Shown here piece by piece: positions 42,973 to 51,323 of a DNA stretch of 64,000 bases. The notes under the pieces are model-generated. The model saw nothing but the letters and a program-made list of their open reading frames with translations. It was not told the origin of the DNA and did no database searches. The stretch lies in contig JAUNAP010000002.1 in assembly GCA_030527545.1 (NCBI GenBank), forward strand, positions 186,001 through 250,000. The letters run 5' to 3'. A program made the translations under genes and the position numbers. Numbering within the stretch: position 1 is the first letter of the stretch; every line of letters starts with the position of its first letter. The stretch comes from Actinomycetaceae bacterium (GTDB lineage Bacteria; Actinomycetota; Actinomycetes; Actinomycetales; Actinomycetaceae).

Positions 42973-44403
42973 GTGAACGAATGGTCGGGGGCTGAGGAGG
43001 CCCTTATTATCCCCGCGGGTACCCGCCCCGGCGGCGTGGCCGATCTTCTGGCAGCCATCCAAGCCGAGTTCGCACCGGCTGCTGGGATGCCCAGACCGGG
43101 ACGCGTCATCGTTCCCGTCGAACCCGACGCCGACGTTGAGGCGGTCCGCAAGCTCTTGCGCGAGCGTGTTGCCGAGCCCCTTTCCCCAGCGGTGAGCGTC
43201 ATCTTACAAACGTCCGGATCGACGACCGGCAGGGGCCACCTCGTCGGCCTGTCGCGCCTGGCTCTCTCCGCCAGCGCCCACGCCACCGCCGCGGCCTTCG
43301 CCGGTCACGGCAGATGGATCCTGCCGCTACCCGCCCACCACATCGCCGGTTTCCAGGTGCTCGTGCGTTCCGTCATCGCCGGACACCGTCCCACGCTCGT
43401 CGATACGACGAAAGGCTTCACCCCCGAGGCGCTAGCCAGGGCCGCCCGCCGGGCCGTGCGAGATGACGGCGTGCCCGTCTACACCTCCGTCGTCCCCACG
43501 CAGCTGAGGAGGATAGTGTCGAACCGGCAGGCCTGCGAGGCCCTGCGCCCCCTGACGGCCATCCTCGTCGGAGGGCAGGCGAGTGACCCACAGCTCCTCG
43601 CCCAGGCAAAGGCCAATGGCCTGCCCGTGGTCACGACCTACGGGATGACCGAAACCTGCGGCGGATGCGTCTACGACGGCGTACCCCTGCGCGGTGTCAA
43701 GGTCGCCACCATCGACCAGCGGATCTGGATCTCCGGAACGACCCTCATGGACGGCTACGTCGATGCCCCCGGCCGGGCTGACATCGTTGCCGCAGGCGGG
43801 CGCCGGTGGCTACGCACCTCCGATGCGGGGCGAATGGTGGGGGCGAAACTCGAGGTCATCGGGCGTGTGGACTCCGTCATCAACACGGGCGGGGTCAAGG
43901 TTCAGCCCGACGTCGTCGAAGAGTCGATCAAGTCGCTGCCCGACGTCGGGGACGTGTGCGTCGTCGGCCTTCCTCACGCGACCTGGGGACAGACCGTCGC
44001 CGCGGTTTTCGTGCCCGCCCCCGATGCAAACCCCCGTTCCCTGAGGGCCATGCGCGCGAGACGAGGCCTTGACGTCGAGCCGCTCGACGACGCCGTCGAG
44101 CCCGTGAGCTCGCCCGAGCTCAAAGAGGCGATGGCGGCGCTACAGGCGAGCATCCGCGGAAGCGAGGAAGAAACCGACCTCCTCGGTCAGGTCCGCATCC
44201 CCCAGGCCCTCACCGATGACGATCACGATATTGCCGTGCATATGCGCGCCCACGTAGCCGCCGAGCTGGGCAGGGCGCAGGCGCCGAGGATCGTGTGCAT
44301 GGTCGACGAGCTGCCGCTGCTGGGGATCGGCAAGGTCGATCGACGCAAGGTCCGCCAGATTGCGCTGCGCCATCTCGAAAACGGGTGGGCCTGGACACGC
44401 TAG
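42973..44403 (+). CDS. menE: o-Succinylbenzoate--CoA ligase MenE, with C-terminal-domain insertion
   Basis: 476 aa from the GTG at 42973, chosen because AGGAGGGG lies 4-5 nt upstream; an ATG at 42958 would place that site inside the gene. ANL motifs: LQTSGSTTGRG (A3), LPAHHIAGFQVL, TTYGMTETCGGCVYDG (A5), WLRTSDAGRM (A7), GRVDSVINTGGVKVQPDVVEE (hinge) and LPLLGIGKVDRRKV (A10 Lys). The short N-terminal half is typical of MenE. Between FVPAPDAN and AAELGRAQAP, about 75 extra residues rich in Arg, Glu and Asp (roughly 355-430) interrupt the mobile C-terminal domain, which is unusual. Confidence 0.93.
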   Translation: MNEWSGAEEALIIPAGTRPGGVADLLAAIQAEFAPAAGMPRPGRVIVPVEPDADVEAVRKLLRERVAEPLSPAVSVILQTSGSTTGRGHLVGLSRLALSASAHATAAAFAGHGRWILPLPAHHIAGFQVLVRSVIAGHRPTLVDTTKGFTPEALARAARRAVRDDGVPVYTSVVPTQLRRIVSNRQACEALRPLTAILVGGQASDPQLLAQAKANGLPVVTTYGMTETCGGCVYDGVPLRGVKVATIDQRIWISGTTLMDGYVDAPGRADIVAAGGRRWLRTSDAGRMVGAKLEVIGRVDSVINTGGVKVQPDVVEESIKSLPDVGDVCVVGLPHATWGQTVAAVFVPAPDANPRSLRAMRARRGLDVEPLDDAVEPVSSPELKEAMAALQASIRGSEEETDLLGQVRIPQALTDDDHDIAVHMRAHVAAELGRAQAPRIVCMVDELPLLGIGKVDRRKVRQIALRHLENGWAWTR

Positions 44404-44429
44404 CGTTCGGGGCGGCAGGGTCGGCTCAC

Positions 44430-44435
44430 TAGAAT
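44430..44435 (+). promoter_or_regulatory. -10 element TAGAAT, leaderless menA start
   Basis: TAGAAT ends 7 nt before the ATG at 44443. Confidence 0.55.
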
Positions 44436-44442
44436 GGGCGTC

Positions 44443-45318
44443 ATGCCGTCCGCTCCCGTTTCAGCTTGGATCGAAGCCGCGCGCCCGAAAACGCTGCCGG
44501 CCTCCCTCGCCCCGGTTCTCCTGGGTGCCGCCCACGCCTGGGCGATCGTCGGGCACCTCAACGTTGCCCGCACGCTCCTCGCTCTCTTTGTCGCCCTCGC
44601 GCTCCAGGTGGGCGTCAACTACGCGAACGACTACTCCGACGGCATACGCGGCACCGACGACGTCGGCAAGCGAGTCGGCCCCCAGCGGCTGACCGGTCCC
44701 GGCCTTGCAGCCCCCGGCGCCGTCCTCGCAGCCGCGCTCGCCAGCTTCGCCCTCGCAGCCCTCGCTGGTCTCGCTCTCATCGCCGTGTGCAAGGCGTGGT
44801 ATTTCCTTCTCATTGGAGCGCTCGCCATCGTCGCGGCCTGGTACTACACCGGCGGCAAGCATCCCTACGGCTATATCGGCGGCGTTGCCGATCTCCTCGT
44901 CTTTTGCTTCTTCGGGCTCGTCGCCACCATGGGGACCATCTACACGCAGGTCGATCACGCCAACGTGGCGGCGTGGAGCTCCGCCGCTGGCATCGGGCTG
45001 CTCTCGTGCGCCCTGCTCATGGTCAACAACCTGCGCGACCTGCCCGGCGATCGAGACAGCGGCAAGAAAACTCTCGCCGTGCGTCTGGGCGATAATCGTG
45101 CCCGCTGGGTCTACTACGCTTACGTGTGCTTCGGCTGTCTCCTCGCCATTCCGACCAGCGTGGTCGCCGCCGCCATCCTCGCGCTCGCCGGATTCGTCAT
45201 CGTCCGTCCCGTTGGCAGGGGAGCGAGCGGTCTCGAACTCATCCGCGTACTCAAGCACACGGGCCTGCTGACCCTTGCCTACGGCGTCGTGGTGGGGGCC
45301 GCGGCGATCATCGGCTGA
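44443..45318 (+). CDS. menA: 1,4-Dihydroxy-2-naphthoate polyprenyltransferase MenA
   Basis: 291 aa. The ATG at 44443 is preferred over the in-frame ATG at 44434 because TAGAAT (44430-44435) overlaps the latter and ends 7 nt before the former. UbiA-superfamily membrane enzyme that attaches the isoprenoid tail and decarboxylates DHNA. First Asp-rich motif NYANDYSDGIRGTDD; second NNLRDLPGDRDSGKKTLA; an RPKTL start and 8-9 hydrophobic helices. Product is demethylmenaquinone, methylated by MenG encoded 3 kb downstream. Confidence 0.95.
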   Translation: MPSAPVSAWIEAARPKTLPASLAPVLLGAAHAWAIVGHLNVARTLLALFVALALQVGVNYANDYSDGIRGTDDVGKRVGPQRLTGPGLAAPGAVLAAALASFALAALAGLALIAVCKAWYFLLIGALAIVAAWYYTGGKHPYGYIGGVADLLVFCFFGLVATMGTIYTQVDHANVAAWSSAAGIGLLSCALLMVNNLRDLPGDRDSGKKTLAVRLGDNRARWVYYAYVCFGCLLAIPTSVVAAAILALAGFVIVRPVGRGASGLELIRVLKHTGLLTLAYGVVVGAAAIIG

Positions 45319-45337
45319 GAAACGGACACGCTGCCGC

Positions 45338-45343
45338 TACACT
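45338..45343 (+). promoter_or_regulatory. -10 element TACACT, leaderless start
   Basis: TACACT ends 7 nt before the ATG at 45351. Confidence 0.5.
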
Positions 45344-45350
45344 GGCAGGC

Positions 45351-45797
45351 ATGGGTCGGATTCTTCCCATCGTCTTGGCGTTCGCGCTCGCTATTTACGC
45401 GATCGCCGACTGCGCGCGCACGCCCTCGGACAAACTGCCAGGCCGCGTGCCCAAGCCGCTGTGGATCATCCTCATTATCGCGCTGCCCTGGATCGGACCC
45501 ATCGCGTGGATCGTGTCTTCGCGGGTCACACAGGCGGAAGAACACGGCGGTCGGCTGTCCGCTACGGTGTGGTCGAGCGAAGAGGGCCTGCCGCTGTTTA
45601 CACGGCGACCTTCCACGGAGGAGACCCAGCGAGCTCCCGATGACGATGATGATTTTCTCTTTGCCCTCGAGGCTCAGCTTTATCGCGAACGCAAGGAACG
45701 GGAGCGGCGCGCGGCCGAGGATGGTGGCGAAGCAGACAAGCCGGGAGATAACGAGGCCGACGAGCTAGACGGAGACGAAGAGCGCCCACAGTCCTAG
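45351..45797 (+). CDS. PLDc_N domain membrane protein
   Basis: 148 aa from the ATG at 45351 (TACACT 7 nt upstream). Two hydrophobic segments (about 4-20 and 36-56) with IADCARTPSDKLPG between them and LIIALPWIGPIAWIV: the phospholipase D N-terminal membrane domain (PLDc_N) found alone in many actinobacteria. The remaining 90 residues are charged and disordered, with an Asp run and REKERERR-like stretch, ending in Asp/Glu. There is no HKD catalytic motif. Commonly found beside menaquinone genes in actinobacteria; function unknown. Confidence 0.85.
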   Translation: MGRILPIVLAFALAIYAIADCARTPSDKLPGRVPKPLWIILIIALPWIGPIAWIVSSRVTQAEEHGGRLSATVWSSEEGLPLFTRRPSTEETQRAPDDDDDFLFALEAQLYRERKERERRAAEDGGEADKPGDNEADELDGDEERPQS

Positions 45798-45808
45798 CTC
45801 CTCTATCC

Positions 45809-45826
45809 GCCGCCCCTGGGGGCGGC
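45809..45826. terminator. Hairpin between convergent genes
   Basis: GCCGCCCC/GGGGCGGC stem with a 2-nt spacer, between the PLDc_N gene and the HAD gene. Confidence 0.45.
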
Positions 45827-45842
45827 CTCGCACGCGACGTTC

Positions 45843-46628
45843 TCAGCGTTGACGCGAGCGGCCGAATCGTTTCCTGAGGTAGCGGTAGACCCACCAGCCC
45901 CCGGCCACGTAGGCGCCGCGTCTCGTTCCTCGCCGATAGAGCAGCCCGCCCGCGCGGCGCAGCTCGAGAATCGGCCACCCCGACTCCCGCGCGACGGCCC
46001 GAAGCTTGGGGTCCGGATTGATCGCGCACGGGTGCCCCACGGCCCGAAGGAGCGGCAGGTCGGAGGCAGAGTCCGAATACGCCCAGCAGTCGGCCAGCTC
46101 GAAGCCGCGTTCGCGCGCGAGCTCCCGTGCGGCGTGGGCCTTTTCGGGGCCGTGCATGATGGGGGAGGCCAGCTCGCCCACGTAGATGCCGTCTTGTCGT
46201 CGCACCCGTGTACCCAGCGCTCCCGTCGCCCCCACGTGCTCGGCGAGGAGCTCGGTGACTTCCTGAGGGGTAGCCGAGAGCAGCCACACTTCGTGTCCCA
46301 GCTGCTCGTGGCGGCGCAAAATGCCAAGTGTCTCCTCGAAGAGCTTGCGTGAATACATGTCGGCGACGATGTGGCGCCCCACCGAGACGACCTCATCGAC
46401 GTGGTGGCCGGCGATCATGTGCAGTGCTCGCTCAACGATGCGGCGGATCCTTCGCGGGTCCTCGCCGCAGGCGACGTAGAGAGCACTCTGGCGCGCCGCG
46501 TACCACAGGTCGGACAGCCCGAAAAACCCGCGCCGATATAGCTCTCGGGCGAGGTGGTAGGAGGAGGCGCCGCGCACGAGCGTCTGATCGACGTCACAAA
46601 ATGCGGCACGCTTCGGGCTGGTATTCAT
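45843..46628 (-). CDS. HAD-IB family hydrolase (SerB-like phosphatase)
   Basis: 261 aa from the ATG at 46628; an in-frame ATG at 46685 would overlap the divergent phosphatase start. Motif I FCDVDQTLVRG (nucleophile Asp and acid/base Asp), motif II LLSATPQE, Lys in GPEKAHAA, motif III/IV YSDSASDLPLL with the metal Asp. These define a subfamily IB phosphatase, related to SerB and to acyltransferase-fused HAD proteins. The substrate is not known. A basic C-terminal tail (RKRFGRSRQR) may hold it at the membrane. Divergent from the histidine phosphatase gene with about 50 nt between starts. Confidence 0.9.
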   Translation of the reverse strand: MNTSPKRAAFCDVDQTLVRGASSYHLARELYRRGFFGLSDLWYAARQSALYVACGEDPRRIRRIVERALHMIAGHHVDEVVSVGRHIVADMYSRKLFEETLGILRRHEQLGHEVWLLSATPQEVTELLAEHVGATGALGTRVRRQDGIYVGELASPIMHGPEKAHAARELARERGFELADCWAYSDSASDLPLLRAVGHPCAINPDPKLRAVARESGWPILELRRAGGLLYRRGTRRGAYVAGGWWVYRYLRKRFGRSRQR

Positions 46629-46666
46629 CCCCACCAGACTATCCCAGCGGGCGCAGCGAGAGCCGA

Positions 46667-46672
46667 TAGGGT
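46667..46672 (+). promoter_or_regulatory. -10 element TAGGGT, leaderless start
   Basis: TAGGGT ends 6 nt before the ATG at 46679. Confidence 0.5.
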
Positions 46673-46678
46673 AGAGGT

Positions 46679-47365
46679 ATGACACTCACGACGACGATTC
46701 ACGTCATGCGCCACGGCGAAGTCGACAATCCAGACGGGATTCTCTACGGGCGTCTGCCCGGCTACCACCTGTCCGAACTCGGGCGCGCCATGGCCGCCGA
46801 GGTGGCGCGCACCCTCAAGGTCCAGGGCCGCGACATCACCTATGTCGTTGCTTCCCCGTTGGAACGCGCCCAGGAGAGCGCGCAGCCGACGGCGGATGCC
46901 TACGGCCTCACCGTCGAGGTCGACTCCAGGCTCATCGAGGCCGAGAACCTCTTCGAAGGGGAGGCCGTCAACGCGAATCGGGCACAGTTGGCCGCTCCGC
47001 GTAACTGGTCACGCTACCGAAACCCCCTGCGCCCCTCGTGGGGTGAACCCTATGTCGAACAGGCACAACGCATGCGTGATGCCGTGCGGACAGCGCTGGC
47101 GCGTGCGCGCGGGCACGAGGCCCTCGTCGTGTCGCATCAACTGCCGATCTGGTGCCTGCGCACCTTCATCGAGGGGCGTGCGTTCGCGCACCTGCCCGCG
47201 CAGCGGGAGTGCTCCCTCGCATCGCTGACGTCGTTGACGTTTTGCGATTCCACACTCGTGGGTCTGACCTATAGCGAGCCGGCGATTGAATTCCTCGCCC
47301 AGGCTTCCGACATGGTGCCCGGAACGTCGGACGCGGCGCTGGCCACGGGGGAGGGGCGCGCATGA
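46679..47365 (+). CDS. Histidine phosphatase (phosphoglycerate-mutase-like) protein
   Basis: 228 aa, ATG at 46679 with TAGGGT 6 nt upstream. Catalytic RHGE (His11 region: HVMRHGEVDNPDG), SPLERAQESAQPTA, the acid Glu in EAENLFEGE, and the second His in VVSHQLPIWCLR are all present, so it should be active. No substrate motif. Its last codons overlap the menG start (ATGA), so the two are co-translated; in many actinobacteria a similar phosphatase is found next to menaquinone or cytochrome c assembly genes. Confidence 0.9.
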   Translation: MTLTTTIHVMRHGEVDNPDGILYGRLPGYHLSELGRAMAAEVARTLKVQGRDITYVVASPLERAQESAQPTADAYGLTVEVDSRLIEAENLFEGEAVNANRAQLAAPRNWSRYRNPLRPSWGEPYVEQAQRMRDAVRTALARARGHEALVVSHQLPIWCLRTFIEGRAFAHLPAQRECSLASLTSLTFCDSTLVGLTYSEPAIEFLAQASDMVPGTSDAALATGEGRA

Positions 47366-48075
47366 GGCGTTCACATCGCGGCACCCGCGCCGGGCTTGAT
47401 AAGCGCGCCCACGACGTCAAAACGATGTTCGACACGGTTGCCTCGCGCTACGACCTCACCAACGACGTGCTCACCGGCGGGATGGACCGCGTGTGGCGGG
47501 TTGCTACACGCAAGGCAGTGGATGCGCGCCGCGGCGAGAGGGTTCTTGACGTGGCTGCGGGGACGGGAACGTCTTCCATCGAGTATGCGAAGTCGGGTGC
47601 GAGTGTCGTGGCGTCGGATTTCTCGGCGGGGATGGTTGCACAGGCGCGCCGGCGTTATCCGCAGTTGGAGGTCGTTGAGGCTGACGCTCTCGACCTGCCG
47701 TTCGCCGATGCGAGTTTCGATGTTGCCACGATCTCCTACGGCATCCGTAACGTCGAGGACACCCGTAAGGCGCTCACCGAGATGGCGCGGGTCGTCAAAC
47801 CGGGCGGCAGGCTCGTGGTTGTCGAGTTTTCGACCCCCACCTGGGCGCCGTTTGCGGCCGTGTACAACTTCTTTCTGCGGCAGGGGCTGCCGAGGTTGGC
47901 GGCTGTCACTTCGTCGAACGCGGTGTCTTACGAGTATCTCGTCGAGTCGATCCGCGATTGGCACGATCAACCTACCTTCGCCCAGATGATCGCCGAGTGC
48001 GGCTGGGAGAACGTGAGTTGGCGCAACCTCACCGGGGGAATTGTTGCCATTCATCGGGCCTTTCGTCCCGAATGA
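47362..48075 (+). CDS. menG: Demethylmenaquinone methyltransferase MenG (UbiE)
   Basis: 237 aa, ATG at 47362 overlapping the previous stop by 4 bp. SAM-dependent class I methyltransferase that makes menaquinone from demethylmenaquinone. UbiE signatures: MFDTVASRYDLTNDVLTGGMDRVWR, VLDVAAGTGTSS (SAM motif I), ADALDLPFAD, SYGIRNVEDTRKAL, PGGRLVVVEFSTPT, and the YEYLVESIRDWHDQ segment followed by a CGW-containing end. Length fits exactly. A 26-bp palindrome begins 18 nt after its stop. Confidence 0.96.
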   Translation: MRRSHRGTRAGLDKRAHDVKTMFDTVASRYDLTNDVLTGGMDRVWRVATRKAVDARRGERVLDVAAGTGTSSIEYAKSGASVVASDFSAGMVAQARRRYPQLEVVEADALDLPFADASFDVATISYGIRNVEDTRKALTEMARVVKPGGRLVVVEFSTPTWAPFAAVYNFFLRQGLPRLAAVTSSNAVSYEYLVESIRDWHDQPTFAQMIAECGWENVSWRNLTGGIVAIHRAFRPE

Positions 48076-48093
48076 TGTGGCAAGCTGTCCCCA

Positions 48094-48119
48094 ATTAGGC
48101 AACCATAATCTTGCCTAAT
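48094..48119. promoter_or_regulatory. 26-bp palindrome, probable operator of menJ-nuo
   Basis: ATTAGGCAA and its exact complement TTGCCTAAT (48094-48102 and 48111-48119) flank CCATAATC. It overlaps -10-like hexamers CATAAT (48104-48109) and TAATCT. It lies in the only sizeable gap before the 14-gene menJ-nuo series. The half-sites resemble DtxR/MntR-type ends, but the centre spacing is longer than the known 19-bp box. Confidence 0.5.
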
Positions 48120-48285
48120 AGTGTCGGGGGGAAGGTCAGACCACCTGCCTGCAACGGCCCGTGAACTGGGCAAACGACGCGTATGCGGGCGCGCGAGGGA
48201 GGCGGGGGCATACCGTGGACACCGCATGTCGACTTGGCAGCACGCGACACGCCGGCGCCCGACGCCGGCCGGAAAGGTTCCCATC

Positions 48286-49572
48286 GTGACGGCAGAGGTA
48301 CACATCGACGACGCGAGTGTCGTCGTCGTAGGCGCGGGCCCAGCCGGGTCCGCTACCGCCTACCACCTCGCCCGTGCGGGCGTGGACGTCGCGCTCATCG
48401 ACAAGGCGACCTTCCCGCGCGACAAGGTCTGCGGCGACGGCCTCACCCCTGCGGCTGTCGCGGAGATCCTCGCTATGGGGATCAATCCGCTGGCCGAGGA
48501 GGGCTGGCACCTCAACCGCGGTCTCACCGTTCTCGGGGGAGGTCACCGGATCCACCTGCCGTGGCCCACGTCGGCGTCCCAACCGGGCTACGGAATGGCG
48601 CGTGCACGCCGAAGCCTCGATGCACGCCTCCTCCAAGCTGCCCGCGACGCCGGTGCCCGTGTCTATGAGGGCGTGACCGTGAGTGCACCCTTGCGTGGAC
48701 GCGACGGGCGCGTCGTCGGTGTTCAAGCGGTGCCTACCGGCAGGCGCCGGGCGGCCGCCCACGACATCGCCGCTCGCTACGTCGTCGACGCCGGCGGTGC
48801 CTCAGCGAGACTCGCCACCGCGTGTGGTATCACGAAGAACCCCAACCGGCCCATGGCGGTCGCGGCGCGGGCGTACTTCCGTTCCCCGCGTGGTGACGAC
48901 GAGTGGATGGAATCCCACCTCGAGCTGTGGGACGGTGAGCCGGGCAAGTCGACGTTGCTGCCCGGATACGGCTGGATCTTCCCGCTGGGAGACGGCCTGG
49001 TCAACGTGGGTCTGGGGTCGGTTTCATCGAGCACGAAGGCAACCAAGCTTCCCTATCGACAGATCTTCACCCGCTGGGTTTCGACGCTGCCGAGTGAGTG
49101 GGAACTCACCCCGAACAATCAGGTCGGTGACCTCCGTTCGGCCCCGCTGCCCATGTGTCACAACCGGACGCCGCACTACGCCAACGGTCTCGTCCTCGTC
49201 GGTGATGCCGGCGGCATGATCTCGCCCTTCAACGGGGAAGGCATCGCGCCGGGAATGATGGCCGGTCGCCTCGCCGCGGCAAGCATCGTACAGGCGCTCG
49301 GTCGTCCCAATGAGCGCGCAGCAGAGATCGCCATGCAGGCCTACCCGCAGGCAATACGTGACGCCCTCGGTGGCTATTACTCGCTCGGACGCATTTTCGT
49401 CCGCCTCATCGAAAACCCCGAAATCATGCGGCTATGCACGACGTACGGGCTACCGCGACCCGCCCTCATGCGGTTCGTCCACAAACTATTGTCAGATGGA
49501 TTTGAGCGCCGAGGAGGCGACGTCACCGACCGGCTCCTCCAAATCCTCACCGCGTGGGCCCCCAAGGTCTAG
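48286..49572 (+). CDS. Geranylgeranyl reductase family flavoprotein (MenJ-like)
   Basis: 428 aa from the GTG at 48286, preceded by GGAAAGG; in-frame starts at 48226 and 48121 would add up to 55 basic residues. FAD-dependent reductase: GAGPAG (16-21) in the N-terminal Rossmann fold, the FPRDKVCGDGLTP motif of this family, YVVDAGG, and GLVLVGDAGGMISPFNGEGI (second FAD motif). In mycobacteria MenJ saturates one double bond of the menaquinone side chain; placement between menG and nuo supports the same role. 94 nt separate it from nuoA. Confidence 0.9.
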   Translation: MTAEVHIDDASVVVVGAGPAGSATAYHLARAGVDVALIDKATFPRDKVCGDGLTPAAVAEILAMGINPLAEEGWHLNRGLTVLGGGHRIHLPWPTSASQPGYGMARARRSLDARLLQAARDAGARVYEGVTVSAPLRGRDGRVVGVQAVPTGRRRAAAHDIAARYVVDAGGASARLATACGITKNPNRPMAVAARAYFRSPRGDDEWMESHLELWDGEPGKSTLLPGYGWIFPLGDGLVNVGLGSVSSSTKATKLPYRQIFTRWVSTLPSEWELTPNNQVGDLRSAPLPMCHNRTPHYANGLVLVGDAGGMISPFNGEGIAPGMMAGRLAAASIVQALGRPNERAAEIAMQAYPQAIRDALGGYYSLGRIFVRLIENPEIMRLCTTYGLPRPALMRFVHKLLSDGFERRGGDVTDRLLQILTAWAPKV

Positions 49573-49666
49573 CGGTGACATCACGCAGCGCGGCCGCCCC
49601 AGAAGGCTGCATGAACGACAGCGTCGGCGGCTGGGGAGGCCGACACGAAGAGGAAGAGAGGGCACG

Positions 49667-50032
49667 ATGAGCGCAGGCGTTTCGCTCCTTATCATGGGCG
49701 CCGTAGCCATGGTGGTTGCCATTGGCGGACTCGCGGCTTCGGCCGTGCTGAGCCCCAATAAGTTCGCGCGCACCAAGGTCGCCACCTACGAGTGCGGGAT
49801 CGACCCGATGGCGTTTTCCCCCACCCAGGGGCGCTTCCCCATCAAGTACTATCTCGTGGCCATGAGCTTCATCGTCTTCGACGTCGAAGTCGTCTTCCTC
49901 TACCCGTGGGCCGTTTCGATCTCTGAATTCGGTTCCATGGCGTTCATCGCGCTCTTCGCCATGATGACGTTCATTGAGTTGCTCGCCATCCCATTCATCT
50001 ACGAATGGGCCCGCGGCGGCTTCGACTATTAG
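49667..50032 (+). CDS. nuoA: NADH-quinone oxidoreductase subunit A
   Basis: 121 aa, ATG at 49667 after GAAGAGAGG. Three transmembrane helices and the family motif YECGIDPMAFSPTQGRFPIKYYLVAMSFIVFDVE, including the Cys of the first loop and the acidic cluster FDVEVVFLYPW of helix 2 at the quinone-chamber entrance. First gene of the nuo run; nuoB follows after 17 nt. Confidence 0.97.
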   Translation: MSAGVSLLIMGAVAMVVAIGGLAASAVLSPNKFARTKVATYECGIDPMAFSPTQGRFPIKYYLVAMSFIVFDVEVVFLYPWAVSISEFGSMAFIALFAMMTFIELLAIPFIYEWARGGFDY

Positions 50033-50049
50033 GAAGGGGAGTGTAGACC

Positions 50050-50610
50050 GTGTCTATGGACAACGACCTGCCCGCGGGCGTCGGGCTGACGAGCATCGAG
50101 AAGGTCCTCGGTCTTGCTCGCAAGTCCTCGATCTGGCCCGTCACCATGGGGCTTGCGTGCTGCGCCATCGAAATGATGGCCACGGGCACGCCGCGCTTCG
50201 ACATCGCCCGTTTCGGTATGGAGGTCTTCCGTGCCTCCCCGCGTCACGCCGACCTCATGATCGTTTCGGGGCGCGTCTCGTGGAAGATGGCGCCGATCAT
50301 CCGTAACGTCTACGACTCCATGCCCGAACCGAAGTGGGTTATCTCTATGGGGGCGTGCGCCTCGAGCGGCGGCATGTTCAACAACTACGCCGTCGTCCAA
50401 GGATGCGACCACGTTGTTCCCGTCGACGTCTACCTGCCGGGCTGTCCTCCGCGTCCCGAGGCCCTGCTCAACTCGATCATGGTCTTGCGTGAACAGATCG
50501 GCTCGCAGACGCCCCTGGGCAAGAAGCGCCGCGCCGAGATCGCGCGTATGGCCGAGGAAGCTGCCCTCGCGGCGACCCCGACGCACGAGATGAAGGGATT
50601 GCTGGCATGA
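50050..50610 (+). CDS. nuoB: NADH-quinone oxidoreductase subunit B
   Basis: 186 aa from the GTG at 50050. Carries cluster N2, the last electron donor before the quinone. Cluster ligands: the CC pair in LACCAIEMM, the Cys in MGACASSGG, and the Cys in [32 protein letters not shown] is the usual quinone-chamber segment. Stop overlaps the nuoC ATG. Confidence 0.97.
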   Translation: MSMDNDLPAGVGLTSIEKVLGLARKSSIWPVTMGLACCAIEMMATGTPRFDIARFGMEVFRASPRHADLMIVSGRVSWKMAPIIRNVYDSMPEPKWVISMGACASSGGMFNNYAVVQGCDHVVPVDVYLPGCPPRPEALLNSIMVLREQIGSQTPLGKKRRAEIARMAEEAALAATPTHEMKGLLA

Positions 50611-51323
50611 GCGACACACGAGAAAGCATCGTTCCCGCCTCCGCTAGGCCGCTGCCCACCGGCACGCCGCTGGGCGAGCGTAAGGGTCTCTTTGGGGTCA
50701 GTGACGACGGGGATACGACGGGCTTCGGCGGTCTCACCCGCCAGGTGAACATGCCGGCGGCGGCCAGCCGGCCCTACGGCCGCTGGTTCGATCAGGTCGT
50801 CGATATTCTCGAAGAGCTCGCCGACGCCGAAGGCCTGGCCGCCCGCGACGTCATCCCGCAGGTCGTCGTTGACCACGACGAGCTGACAATCTTCATCGAG
50901 CGCGCCCACATCATCAAGGTGTGCCAGTGGATGCGCGATGATCAGGACCTGCGCTTCGAACTGTGCCTGGGCGTCGACGGGGTTCACTACCCGCACGACG
51001 AGGGGGCGGAGCTTCATGCGACCTACACCCTCATGTCGCTCACCCACAACAGAGTGGTGCGTCTCGAGGTGACGTGCCCCGATGCCGACCCCACGATCCC
51101 CTCCGTCGTATCCATCTACCCGGGCAACGACTGGTGGGAGCGTGAGACCTGGGATCTCATGGGGATTGTCTTCACCGGACACCCCGCCCTCACACGCACG
51201 GCGATGCCCGACGATTGGGTCGGACACCCGCAGCGCAAGGATTACCCGCTCGGCGGCATCCCCGTCCAGTACAAGGGAGCGACGGTCCCGCCGGCAGACT
51301 CGCGGAGGTCGTACAGCGCATGA
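50607..51323 (+). CDS. nuoC: NADH-quinone oxidoreductase subunit C
   Basis: 238 aa, ATG at 50607 overlapping the nuoB stop by 4 bp. Peripheral-arm subunit with the signature [22 protein letters not shown] followed by [16 protein letters not shown]. The N-terminal 60 residues, with a [20 protein letters not shown] stretch, are longer than in E. coli-type domains but normal for actinobacteria. Separate from nuoD, not fused. Confidence 0.96.
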   Translation: MSDTRESIVPASARPLPTGTPLGERKGLFGVSDDGDTTGFGGLTRQVNMPAAASRPYGRWFDQVVDILEELADAEGLAARDVIPQVVVDHDELTIFIERAHIIKVCQWMRDDQDLRFELCLGVDGVHYPHDEGAELHATYTLMSLTHNRVVRLEVTCPDADPTIPSVVSIYPGNDWWERETWDLMGIVFTGHPALTRTAMPDDWVGHPQRKDYPLGGIPVQYKGATVPPADSRRSYSA

